Source: a virus
DNA length: 30,166 nt
Direction: 5' to 3' (one strand)
IMG/VR virus record: IMGVR_UViG_3300020392_000650
Coordinates: 1 to 30,166 of that record
Shown: in pieces, positions 15,935 to 23,075 of the stretch
Numbering within the stretch: position 1 is the first letter of the stretch
Layout of the letters: every line of letters begins with the position of its first letter
Notes under the pieces: model-generated
What the model saw: only the letters and a program-made list of their open reading frames with translations
What the model was told of the DNA's origin: nothing
The model's database searches: none
Program-made: the position numbers and the translations under genes

Positions 15935-17752
15935 ATGGCAGATGTAAAGAATTTTGGTCTAAAAGGTATTTCCAATGACGTTCAATTAGGAAAAGGTGGA
16001 GGCCGATTTAAGTGGGTTAGTGCGAATGACAGATTCGAATTCACAGGGTCAAACGGTTCAACACTAAAGGCTATTAGAGCCGCCAATGTTGACGTCCAAG
16101 GAACATTACTTTCAGACGATATAACATCAAGTAGTGTAACGGTTAACGGTGACGCAGTCATTACAGGTGACTTAACTGTTAATGGTTCTACGACTACAGT
16201 CAGTTCAACAAATACAACCATTGCAGATTCTATATTAGAATTAGCAACAGGTACAACAGGTACTCCTTCCAACGACGTGGGTCTTGTCATCGAACGTGGT
16301 GATAGTGACAACGTATTTATTGGTTGGGACGAGTCTGCTGATAAAGTTAAAGTTGGTACAGGTTCTTTTACAGGATCTAGTTCAGGTGCTTTAACAATAG
16401 CAGTTGCAGATTTTGAAGCAAAAGTAATTACAGGTACAAGTTTAACAGACGGTACAGCAACTATTACTTCAGGTGCAGTAAGTGGTTTAACAACAATTGG
16501 TGCTAGTGGACTAGCAACAGTTGGTAGTTTAACAGACGGTACAGCAACCTTAAGTGGTGGTAGTTTAACTGGTATAGTAAACGTCACAGCAAGTGGTACA
16601 GTACAATTTGGTTCTATAAGCGATGGTTCAATTACAGTAACAGCATTTGTAGACGAAGACAATATGGCATCTAATAGTGCTACATTGATTCCTACACAGC
16701 AATCTGTAAAAGCATACGTTGACGCACAGTTGACAGCATCAGACCTAGACTTCCAAGGTGATTCAGGTGGAGCATTATCAATTGACTTAGATAGTGAAGC
16801 ACTTGTTATCGCAGGTGGTACAGGTTTATCATCAGTAGGTGGTGATAATACAGTTACTTTGAACCTAGACAATACAGCAGTATCGGCTGGTTCATATGGT
16901 AATGCAACAGCAATACCTAATTTGACTATTGATGCACAAGGTCGTATAACAGCGGCAAGTACTTCAGCAATTTCTACAAGTTTCACATTAACTGGTGACA
17001 GTGGTTCAAACCAAACTGTCAACGGTGGTGATACACTTGATATTGCAGGTGGTACAAACATTTCAACTGTAGTTGGTGCAACTGACACTTTAACAGTAAA
17101 CTTGGATGCTACTTTAAGTGGTATGACAGCAGGTACATTTAGTGGATCACTACAAGGTGGTACATTAACAGATGGGACTGCTTCTATCAATTCAGGTAGT
17201 GCAACAGGATTAGTAAACGTTACAGCATCAGGTGTTGTAAGTTTTGGAACTCTAACAGACTCAGGTGAGTCAATTGCAGTTACAAAATTCGTTGACGAAG
17301 GTGATGGTATTAGTAACAATGATAATGATACTACAATACCAACATCAGCGGCAGTTAAAGACTATGTTGATAACAACGCAGGTGACGGGCAACTATTAAG
17401 AGCAAGTTTCACAGCAAACAGCAGTGACTCTACTTTTAATATTGGTACAGTACCTAACGTTACAGGAAGAACTTATTACGCAAGTAGAGTAATTCTTGAT
17501 GTTACAACAGCACTATCAGGTGGTTCAGTAGATGGCATGTTAGTTAAAGATAACGCAGGTAGTGGTAATACACTAGCGGCGGCTACTGCAAATGACATTG
17601 CGATTGGAACTTATGTTATAGACTTACCTTATGCTTCAGCATTGACAAAAAATGCGGCTATTAGAGTACAATTTGTACAATCTAATGGTTCTACAGCGGC
17701 TACACCAACAGGTGGGGTTGTTGTCGGTGCAGTTGAATATAAGTACGTCTAA
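15935..17752 (+). CDS. Tail-fibre-like structural protein
   Basis: This 605-residue late protein of Ser/Thr/Gly/Asp-rich beta repeats has almost no Cys. Residues about 70-135 contain the module GDLTVNGSTTTV...GLVIERG...NVFIGWDES, also found in the fibre gene at 20454, so the two are partial paralogues. A second duplication is internal: two copies of a block running from TDGTA through VNVTASG and FVDE to AVK/SVKAYVD lie near residues 170-267 and 410-483. The C-terminal 120 residues appear globular. The strong Shine-Dalgarno AGGGAGA fixes the start. Likely a long fibre or similar appendage. Confidence 0.82.
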   Translation: MADVKNFGLKGISNDVQLGKGGGRFKWVSANDRFEFTGSNGSTLKAIRAANVDVQGTLLSDDITSSSVTVNGDAVITGDLTVNGSTTTVSSTNTTIADSILELATGTTGTPSNDVGLVIERGDSDNVFIGWDESADKVKVGTGSFTGSSSGALTIAVADFEAKVITGTSLTDGTATITSGAVSGLTTIGASGLATVGSLTDGTATLSGGSLTGIVNVTASGTVQFGSISDGSITVTAFVDEDNMASNSATLIPTQQSVKAYVDAQLTASDLDFQGDSGGALSIDLDSEALVIAGGTGLSSVGGDNTVTLNLDNTAVSAGSYGNATAIPNLTIDAQGRITAASTSAISTSFTLTGDSGSNQTVNGGDTLDIAGGTNISTVVGATDTLTVNLDATLSGMTAGTFSGSLQGGTLTDGTASINSGSATGLVNVTASGVVSFGTLTDSGESIAVTKFVDEGDGISNNDNDTTIPTSAAVKDYVDNNAGDGQLLRASFTANSSDSTFNIGTVPNVTGRTYYASRVILDVTTALSGGSVDGMLVKDNAGSGNTLAAATANDIAIGTYVIDLPYASALTKNAAIRVQFVQSNGSTAATPTGGVVVGAVEYKYV

Positions 17753-17781
17753 TAGTTAATTAGACCTTACATAATAACTTG

Positions 17782-17809
17782 GAAAAGCGGCTTCGGTCGC
17801 TTTTCTTTT
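17782..17809 (+). terminator. Strong Rho-independent terminator with UUCG loop
   Basis: A 10-bp stem (17782-17791 with 17796-17805, one G-U pair) is closed by a TTCG tetraloop and followed by TTTT. It ends the late fibre operon just before an early-type promoter. It is the clearest terminator in the window. Confidence 0.92.
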
Positions 17810-17812
17810 GAC

Positions 17813-17841
17813 TTGACATTGTACAAAAATGAGTATATAAT
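17813..17841 (+). promoter_or_regulatory. Sigma70-type promoter for the HAD gene
   Basis: TTGACA (17813-17818) and TATAAT (17836-17841) are both perfect and exactly 17 bases apart. The expected start is 17848, which is the A of an ATG, with no ribosome-binding site upstream, so the mRNA should be leaderless. Confidence 0.9.
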
Positions 17842-17847
17842 ATGAGC

Positions 17848-18441
17848 ATGAAAGAAAAGATAATACTAACAGACTGCGATGGTGTGGTTCTAGATTGGGA
17901 ATTTGCGTTCTATAATTGGATGGAACACAGAGGACATGAACCAGTAGAGGATCATCGTTTAATTTATAGCATCAGAGAAAAGTTTAATTTAAAAAACGAC
18001 ACAACTGGTGATCAAGTAATTAAAAATTTTAATGAAAGTGCGGCAATAGGATTTTTGCCACCTTTAAGAGATGCACAATATTTTGTTAAAAAATTACATG
18101 AGCAACATCAATATCAATTTATAGCAATTACAAGTCTTAGTCTAGACAAGTATGCACAAGAACTTAGAAATAAAAATCTTAATAAGTTATTTGGTGAAGA
18201 TTGTTTTAAAGAAGTAATTTGTTTAGATACTGGTGCTGATAAAGACGAAATACTTTTAGAGTATGGTAAAAAGTACCCAGGTGCTTTTTGGATTGAAGAC
18301 AAACCTCAAAATGTCAATTGGGGCATAGATGCCGGACTAAATGGAGTCTTAATAGAACATGGACATAACATGGATTATACTGGTCATGCAAATGTCTGTA
18401 AAAATTGGGAAGAAGTTTACAAATTAATTACTGGTAAATAG
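17848..18441 (+). CDS. HAD-superfamily phosphatase/nucleotidase
   Basis: HAD enzymes remove phosphate through an aspartyl-phosphate. The 197-residue protein has motif I DCDGVV (Asp9 as nucleophile, Asp11 as acid/base), motif II Thr95/Ser96 in AITSLS, a possible motif III Lys near 132, and motif IV Glu150-Asp151 in WIEDKPQNV. An all-helical cap seems inserted between about 20 and 80, as in 5'(3')-nucleotidases. The substrate is not readable; a nucleotide is plausible for a phage. I chose the ATG at 17848 because it coincides with the predicted transcription start; the ATG at 17842 overlaps the -10 region and would lie upstream of that start. Confidence 0.8.
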   Translation: MKEKIILTDCDGVVLDWEFAFYNWMEHRGHEPVEDHRLIYSIREKFNLKNDTTGDQVIKNFNESAAIGFLPPLRDAQYFVKKLHEQHQYQFIAITSLSLDKYAQELRNKNLNKLFGEDCFKEVICLDTGADKDEILLEYGKKYPGAFWIEDKPQNVNWGIDAGLNGVLIEHGHNMDYTGHANVCKNWEEVYKLITGK

Positions 18442-18442
18442 G

Positions 18443-18471
18443 TTGACACCTACCCTGTATTTTGCTATAAT
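18443..18471 (+). promoter_or_regulatory. Sigma70-type promoter
   Basis: TTGACA (18443-18448) and TATAAT (18466-18471), both perfect and 17 bases apart, give an expected start near 18478. The leader of about 34 bases ends with the strong Shine-Dalgarno AGGAGG before the ATG at 18512, so this early transcript has a normal leader. Confidence 0.9.
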
Positions 18472-18511
18472 ATATACATAATTTAGCAAAAACAGACGGT
18501 AGGAGGTCTTT

Positions 18512-18946
18512 ATGCAAAACTTAAACACAACAAATCAAAGCAAAGACAAGATCACATCATGCCCAGGTATGTGGATTGGTTCTTTTACTTGCTACAACAC
18601 AAACGATGATGATGGCAAATCAGTAAATATCCAACTTACCGGTTTAGAAGAAATGTGGTATGGACACGAAGAGAACATTAATCATCCTGAAGGTTCAGAA
18701 TACCCTGAGAGTATAAATGTTCCTCATTTGAAGTTAATGAGAGAAAGAGTTTTTGATAGTGTTTTAGAAAGAACTGGCATTGATGTTAGAAAATTTGATA
18801 GCATTATACATGCTTTAACATCTCCTGCTAAAAATCCAGATGGTACATTAATTGAAGATGTGTATAGCAAGAGAATTATAAGAAACGTACAACCACAAGA
18901 TGGTGTATTTTCAGAATTTGCCTTAGAAGGATTGGAGAACTTTTAA
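18512..18946 (+). CDS. Hypothetical early protein
   Basis: This 144-residue acidic soluble protein is expressed from a consensus promoter with an AGGAGG ribosome-binding site, which suggests strong early expression. No signal peptide, membrane segment or known motif is visible. Its stop overlaps the ATG of the next gene by one base (TAATG), so the two are likely made together. Function unknown. Confidence 0.75.
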   Translation: MQNLNTTNQSKDKITSCPGMWIGSFTCYNTNDDDGKSVNIQLTGLEEMWYGHEENINHPEGSEYPESINVPHLKLMRERVFDSVLERTGIDVRKFDSIIHALTSPAKNPDGTLIEDVYSKRIIRNVQPQDGVFSEFALEGLENF

Positions 18947-19689
18947 TGAATATTAAGAAAGCAAAAACAGGTAAGTGGTTCGAGGATCAATATAATCTCA
19001 AAGACTTACTGGCACTTTCTGTAGCAGTCAATAGAATCAATGATGGCTATATCAAAAAAGATGCAAACATCGAAATTGACGACAACGATGTGCAAGTAAA
19101 GTTACCTAATCTTTTTATTATTAACAATCATCTTAAAATAGAAAAGTTCAAAACAACTGCGATTAAGAATACACTTGAAACTTACTATGATGACGTAGAA
19201 GTTTTAGAAAGCGATTCAGAAGATGTTGATCATATGATTAGATACTTCAAAGGTCTTAGTCTTAAAGCAATCAAAAGAAATATTAGTGATTTTGAAAAGA
19301 ACATACTTAGTATCATTAAAAAGGACTATGTTCAATATAAAGACATTGGTATAATTGCTAGTTTACCTAGTGTGTTTGCTAACGGACAAAAGCAACGAGC
19401 ATTTAACAAGTATGAAAAACAACTTGCTAAAAGCAGTAATCATGTAGGTACATTACATGAACGTGATTCTTTTGAAGTAGAAATAATACATAAGAAATAC
19501 ATTTGGAGAAGTAGCAGTTATCTTTATGTTGCTAAAGAGGACAACACTAACTTGGTTAAGTTCTTTTCTTCTCTAGGTGATGTAAATGTAGGTGACACAA
19601 TAAAAATTACTGCCTATGTGAAAGACCATACTAAAGGTAAAATATCAGGTGGTAATGAAACTTACTTTAACAGAGTTAAGATTTCTTAA
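18946..19689 (+). CDS. Hypothetical protein with OB-like C-terminal domain
   Basis: In this 247-residue protein the first 150 residues are charged and largely helical. From about 165 to the end there is a beta-rich segment with the pattern VGTLHERDSFEVEI ... YLYVAKEDNTNLVKFF ... VGDTIKITAYVKDH ... NETYFNRVKI. This resembles a small OB-like domain that occurs at the C-terminus of many phage proteins near replication genes, and a nucleic-acid-binding role is plausible. The gene shares an early promoter with the upstream orphan and ends in a 14-base convergent overlap with the minus-strand oxygenase gene. The family name is not known to me. Confidence 0.65.
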   Translation: MNIKKAKTGKWFEDQYNLKDLLALSVAVNRINDGYIKKDANIEIDDNDVQVKLPNLFIINNHLKIEKFKTTAIKNTLETYYDDVEVLESDSEDVDHMIRYFKGLSLKAIKRNISDFEKNILSIIKKDYVQYKDIGIIASLPSVFANGQKQRAFNKYEKQLAKSSNHVGTLHERDSFEVEIIHKKYIWRSSSYLYVAKEDNTNLVKFFSSLGDVNVGDTIKITAYVKDHTKGKISGGNETYFNRVKIS

Positions 19690-20341
19690 GAGTCGCAATC
19701 AAATAAATCATTATTCTTTGCATATGGTCCGGTTCTTTAGTTAGGTCCGGACAACTATGCCAACCTTTACTACTTCTTGGTAAAATATATGCTCTATTAG
19801 GAACATAGGGCATTTGGTGTCCCATTTTAACCAATGTACTATCCTCCCCAAATGTTGGATCTAATCCTTCATCAATTGCTTGATCATATGCACAATCAAC
19901 CTCCCAAAACATTGTGCCTGTATGAGCAAATTCATCATCCATTGCTAATGAATGCTGGACTGTATAATAATAAGATGGGTGGTCAACGTGGACATCGTGT
20001 ACAGAATTTTTATTTGTATCCATCCACATAAAAGGTTGGTTTACATTTACATTGGAGGACATATTCATTACATTACCTATTGCATCTAAAACCTCTTGAC
20101 TTCTGTAAACGTATTCAGTAGCAATTCTTAATGCTTCTTGTTGTTCATTTGGTCCTATGTGATATCCGTGCCTGCCTGGTAACTCTTCGTTTTGCCATTC
20201 ATTTGGAACACATTGTTGAACTTTTTGATAAAGTTCTGGGTGCATAAAGTTTTCTATGTCCATTACATGTAACTTTTCAGAATTCACAGGAGGCGTATTT
20301 ATTATTCTATCTACGGTCCATTGCGTGTATTCTGTTGACAT
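19676..20341 (-). CDS. 2OG-Fe(II) oxygenase-like protein
   Basis: 2-oxoglutarate/Fe(II) oxygenases hydroxylate proteins, nucleic acids or small molecules and are common in T4-like marine phages. The 221-residue protein shows the iron-binding triad His118-x-Asp120 and His195 (in KGWHS), and a 2-oxoglutarate-binding Arg209 (QRIMIYL) at the usual distances. The substrate cannot be read. It is the only minus-strand gene in the right half of the window. A late octamer on the minus strand ends 6 bases before its ATG, and no Shine-Dalgarno is present, so it is probably a late gene translated from a leaderless mRNA. Confidence 0.72.
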   Translation of the reverse strand: MSTEYTQWTVDRIINTPPVNSEKLHVMDIENFMHPELYQKVQQCVPNEWQNEELPGRHGYHIGPNEQQEALRIATEYVYRSQEVLDAIGNVMNMSSNVNVNQPFMWMDTNKNSVHDVHVDHPSYYYTVQHSLAMDDEFAHTGTMFWEVDCAYDQAIDEGLDPTFGEDSTLVKMGHQMPYVPNRAYILPRSSKGWHSCPDLTKEPDHMQRIMIYLIATLKKS

Positions 20342-20346
20342 ACATA

Positions 20347-20354
20347 TATTTATT
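20347..20354 (-). promoter_or_regulatory. T4-type late promoter, minus strand (AATAAATA)
   Basis: AATAAATAT on the minus strand places the expected start at base 20341, exactly the A of the oxygenase ATG. It is back-to-back with the plus-strand late octamer at 20360, so one small region drives both directions. Confidence 0.6.
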
Positions 20355-20359
20355 AAAAA

Positions 20360-20367
20360 GATAAATA
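20360..20367 (+). promoter_or_regulatory. T4-type late promoter (GATAAATA)
   Basis: GATAAATAT lies 86 bases before the ATG of the fibre gene. The expected start is near 20373, and the leader ends with GGAGAG before the ATG. Confidence 0.7.
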
Positions 20368-20453
20368 TAGTTAAGTCCTAATAGGATTTGACTACATGTT
20401 TACATGTAGACTAGCAAATTGCTAGACAAGTACATATTGGAGAGACGTAACTA

Positions 20454-21800
20454 ATGGCAGTCATTTTAAATGCCAAAGGTACCTCGCAAAGCAATTTTAG
20501 AATTGGAAAACGCGGTTCTAGAATTTATGGGACGTCTGACGCACCTAGTGATGTCAGTAATATCTCAACAGGTGATCTTTGGTTTGATTCAAGCAACACA
20601 TTATTAAAAATTGCAACTGTATCCGGTGGAGAAGTAACATGGAACATGTTAGATGCTGGAACTGTTGACGGTATTAATAGTACTGCATTTGCCAGAGTTG
20701 ATCAATCTCCAACATTCAGTTCAGATGTAATTATATCAGGTAATCTAACTGTAAGTGGTTCAACTACCACAGTCAATACACAAGAACTTAATATTGCTGA
20801 TAATGAAATAGTATTAAATAGTGATCTACCAGCAAACCAACCCGCAACAGCAAATGCCGGCATTCTTATTAATAGAGGTAACGAAAGTAATGTACACATA
20901 CGTTGGGATGAAGGCGAAGGTGAATGGACGGTAAATGGAGAAACATTTAGTGCTGGTTCATTTGTAGGAAATTTAAGTGGTAATGTAACAGGAAGTATAG
21001 CACCAAATGGTTCGCCAAATGTTATCAGAGCAAACACTTTTATTGTTACAGGTGCTACAGCAACAGCCAAGTTTGGTGATAATGCAAAAGCAAATTTTGG
21101 TGCAAGTGATGACTTACAAATATATCACAATGGCAATAACAGTTTCATTGACGATGCTGGTACTGGTTCTTTATTCATAAGATCAGGTACAACATACTTT
21201 CAAAATTTAGCAGGTACAAAAACTAGTATTCAAACAAATTCAGGTGGTGCTCAACAATTTTTCCACAATAATAGTGTTAAGTTAGCAACAAGTTCAACAG
21301 GAATATCTGTAACAGGTACAGTTAATATTAATAGTGCATACAGTTTTCCAACAGCAGATGGTACATCTGGACAAGTTTTAAGAACAGATGGTAGTGGTGC
21401 TATTACATTTGGTGGTATTCCAGCAGGTGGCAGTAATACACATGTTCAATTTAATGATGCTGGTAGTTTAAATGGTGAGTCTAGTTTTGTATATAATAAA
21501 ACAGATGATAAACTTACTGTTAAAAATTTACACATAACAGGTGTATTAAGTAGAGTACAAGATTACGGTGCAATTACACAATCTGCAAGTTCAGATGAAA
21601 CATTTGATTATGGTTCAGTTACAGGTGATGATAGAAGACCTACATCACATGATAGTTATACCGTGGCTGAAGCAAATGCTTTATCAGGATTACAAGCAGG
21701 TGACATGATATTTGTTAGCAATGAAACCGGTGGAGCCACAATGGCATTCTTTGATGGCACTAACTGGAGAAGAACACAAGACAGGGCAGTCATAAGTTAG
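20454..21800 (+). CDS. Tail-fibre-like structural protein, paralogue of the 15935 gene
   Basis: In this 448-residue late protein residues about 85-165 repeat the module seen in the fibre gene at 15935: GNLTVSGSTTTVNTQ ... EIVLNSD ... GILINRG ... NVHIRWDE. This is followed by beta-repeat shaft sequence containing DGTSGQVLRTDGSGAI, similar to a motif in the collagen-like fibre. The C-terminal domain (about 365-448) contains QAGDMIFVSNETGGATMAFF and DGTNWRR, a type of end domain common in marine phage fibres. Probably a tail fibre or related appendage with a shared attachment module. The Shine-Dalgarno GGAGAG supports the start. Confidence 0.82.
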   Translation: MAVILNAKGTSQSNFRIGKRGSRIYGTSDAPSDVSNISTGDLWFDSSNTLLKIATVSGGEVTWNMLDAGTVDGINSTAFARVDQSPTFSSDVIISGNLTVSGSTTTVNTQELNIADNEIVLNSDLPANQPATANAGILINRGNESNVHIRWDEGEGEWTVNGETFSAGSFVGNLSGNVTGSIAPNGSPNVIRANTFIVTGATATAKFGDNAKANFGASDDLQIYHNGNNSFIDDAGTGSLFIRSGTTYFQNLAGTKTSIQTNSGGAQQFFHNNSVKLATSSTGISVTGTVNINSAYSFPTADGTSGQVLRTDGSGAITFGGIPAGGSNTHVQFNDAGSLNGESSFVYNKTDDKLTVKNLHITGVLSRVQDYGAITQSASSDETFDYGSVTGDDRRPTSHDSYTVAEANALSGLQAGDMIFVSNETGGATMAFFDGTNWRRTQDRAVIS

Positions 21801-21812
21801 TAGGAGAAACAA

Positions 21813-22115
21813 ATGGCAGATGAAATAGAAAAGAAAGTAGTACAGATAGAACTAGAAGTCGATACAAAAACAGTAGACAGCAGTAAGAATCCATGGCAGA
21901 AGTGGATCTTTCTAGCACAGGCAGTCGATGCCTGGAGAATATTCCCAAGAGCATTTTTGAGTGTTTATATATTCTTGCTATACTATTCAACTATTTGGTT
22001 TATGGGACTAGAAAATCCTAGTCTAGAACAAAGTGGTTTGATAAGTATTATTGTTGGTGCTGGTGCGGCCTGGTTTGGTCTGTATGCTGGTACAAGTAAG
22101 AAACCAAAAGAGTAA
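21813..22115 (+). CDS. Holin-like small membrane protein
   Basis: This 100-residue protein has a charged N-terminus of about 27 residues and two hydrophobic segments: about 47-64 and about 73-91. The second contains a Gly/Ala-rich GAGAAWFGLYAG motif, followed by a Lys-rich tail. This layout fits class II-type holins, which form the pore that lets endolysin out, and the lysozyme here lacks its own signal. It sits right after a fibre gene with a strong AGGAG ribosome-binding site, so it is probably made late. Other small membrane proteins share this layout, so the holin role is only likely. Confidence 0.55.
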   Translation: MADEIEKKVVQIELEVDTKTVDSSKNPWQKWIFLAQAVDAWRIFPRAFLSVYIFLLYYSTIWFMGLENPSLEQSGLISIIVGAGAAWFGLYAGTSKKPKE

Positions 22116-22117
22116 TT

Positions 22118-22423
22118 ATGGTAGATAAAGTAAGAAAGCATTTTGTAAGATTAGTATGTGAGAAAGAAATATCACGTGATGATATTGTAGATTTCTTTGA
22201 CATTGTGCAAAGTGTTGTTCCTACCAAAGTATTTCAATCATATGATGGTAATGGAAACAAAGTTAAAGCAGAAGTTGTTCATTATGAATCAGATGATGTA
22301 GAGGTGTATGAGGTATTAACTGAAGAAGATATATCCGCATCTGAAGGTACTAAAATTGCTGAAATACTTGCAGAAGAATTAAATGTGGTCGATTGGGACT
22401 TTGAGGCCAGTACTGAATATTAG
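22118..22423 (+). CDS. Hypothetical small acidic protein
   Basis: This 101-residue, strongly acidic soluble protein has a basic first 15 residues and an acidic second half. The ATG follows the membrane gene by 2 bases with AAGAG as ribosome-binding site, so it is probably cotranscribed with it. No motif is recognised. Confidence 0.65.
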   Translation: MVDKVRKHFVRLVCEKEISRDDIVDFFDIVQSVVPTKVFQSYDGNGNKVKAEVVHYESDDVEVYEVLTEEDISASEGTKIAEILAEELNVVDWDFEASTEY

Positions 22424-22426
22424 TAC

Positions 22427-22455
22427 TTGACCACATTCTTTTTTTATAGTACAAT
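22427..22455 (+). promoter_or_regulatory. Sigma70-type promoter for the dsbA-like gene
   Basis: TTGACC (22427-22432) and TACAAT (22450-22455), 17 bases apart, each differ from consensus at one position. The expected start near 22462 gives a leader of about 30 bases with AGGA before the ATG. Confidence 0.7.
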
Positions 22456-22491
22456 CACTTTGATAATTAATAATATACACACAGGATTAAT

Positions 22492-22758
22492 ATGGCATTC
22501 AATAAAACATTCAATCAAGAAGAAGTCGCAAGACTTAAAAAACTAGTTCAAGAAGGAGACCAAGTCCTTTATGAAGTAGAATCACTCCAAGTAGGTTTAA
22601 GAGAAACTGTTAAAGCAATAGCAGAAGAAATGGATATTAAACCTGCAGTCCTTATGAAAGCAGTTAAGGTTGCTCATAAGGCATCATTTACCGACGAAAC
22701 AGATAAGTTTGACGCACTAGAAACAATACTAGCCGCGGTCGGTAAAGATCATTTATAA
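22492..22758 (+). CDS. DsbA-like dsDNA-binding / late-transcription accessory protein
   Basis: The 88-residue protein is helical and charged. Its pattern (helix with EEVARLKKL, a central Tyr, an ETVKAIAEEMDI helix, then LMKAVKVAHK and an acidic linker) resembles T4 DsbA, an 89-residue double-stranded-DNA-binding protein linked to late transcription. Similar length and motif order support the call, but identity is low and I rely on memory of the T4 protein. It has its own sigma70-type promoter and lies close to the polymerase gene. Alternative: an unrelated small helical DNA-binding protein. Confidence 0.5.
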   Translation: MAFNKTFNQEEVARLKKLVQEGDQVLYEVESLQVGLRETVKAIAEEMDIKPAVLMKAVKVAHKASFTDETDKFDALETILAAVGKDHL

Positions 22759-22783
22759 ACAGGACCAATAAAAACAAAATAGG

Positions 22784-22811
22784 TTGACAACTAATGTCAA
22801 TCTGTTATACT
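22784..22811 (+). promoter_or_regulatory. Sigma70-type promoter with dyad, upstream of gp43
   Basis: TTGACA (22784-22789) and TATACT (22806-22811) are 16 bases apart. The expected start, 22818, is the A of the next ATG, with no ribosome-binding site. TTGACA and TGTCAA (22795-22800) form a perfect 6-bp dyad around 5 bases, which could be an operator. Confidence 0.78.
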
Positions 22812-22817
22812 ACTATT

Positions 22818-23075
22818 ATGAGTCTGACTACAGAAAAAGTACATCTATTTGACATGCAATGGACCGATGATGGAGATTATGAGCATATCTTTGAACAGAG
22901 GTTACATGACTGCATGGCGCCTTTCTTTAGTTATGAGTATGCTACATTTACAAAAGAAATAGACTTTACAGGCTCTTATCAACCTACTGCAAGTATATAC
23001 GCACAATTTGTTTGTGTAGCAGATAAAATACAATTTATGTTAAAATATTCGGATAAAATAAATGAGTTACGTTGA
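22818..23075 (+). CDS. Hypothetical small protein upstream of DNA polymerase
   Basis: This 85-residue soluble protein is rich in Phe, Tyr and Asp. I chose the ATG at 22818 because the predicted transcription start falls on it; an earlier ATG at 22794 lies within the promoter spacer and would not be transcribed. It overlaps the start of the polymerase gene by 14 bases, suggesting that it is translationally coupled to gp43. No motif is recognised. Confidence 0.68.
   Translation: MSLTTEKVHLFDMQWTDDGDYEHIFEQRLHDCMAPFFSYEYATFTKEIDFTGSYQPTASIYAQFVCVADKIQFMLKYSDKINELR

Noticed and set aside
15982-17319. Long open frame (445 codons) on the minus strand
   Set aside because: It is the antisense image of the Ser/Thr-rich fibre gene, with Val/Pro/Ser-rich low-complexity content and no promoter or ribosome-binding site.
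20296-20303. AATAAATAC on the minus strand as another late promoter
   Set aside because: It lies inside the oxygenase coding region (about residues 13-15) with no sensible downstream start. The copy at 20347-20354 explains the gene better.
20334-20339. TTGACA on the plus strand as a -35 box for the 20454 fibre gene
   Set aside because: No -10 hexamer occurs 15-19 bases downstream, and the late octamer at 20360 is a better explanation.
22794-22817. Earlier ATG for the small gene upstream of the polymerase
   Set aside because: It lies between the -35 and -10 boxes and would not be on the transcript.
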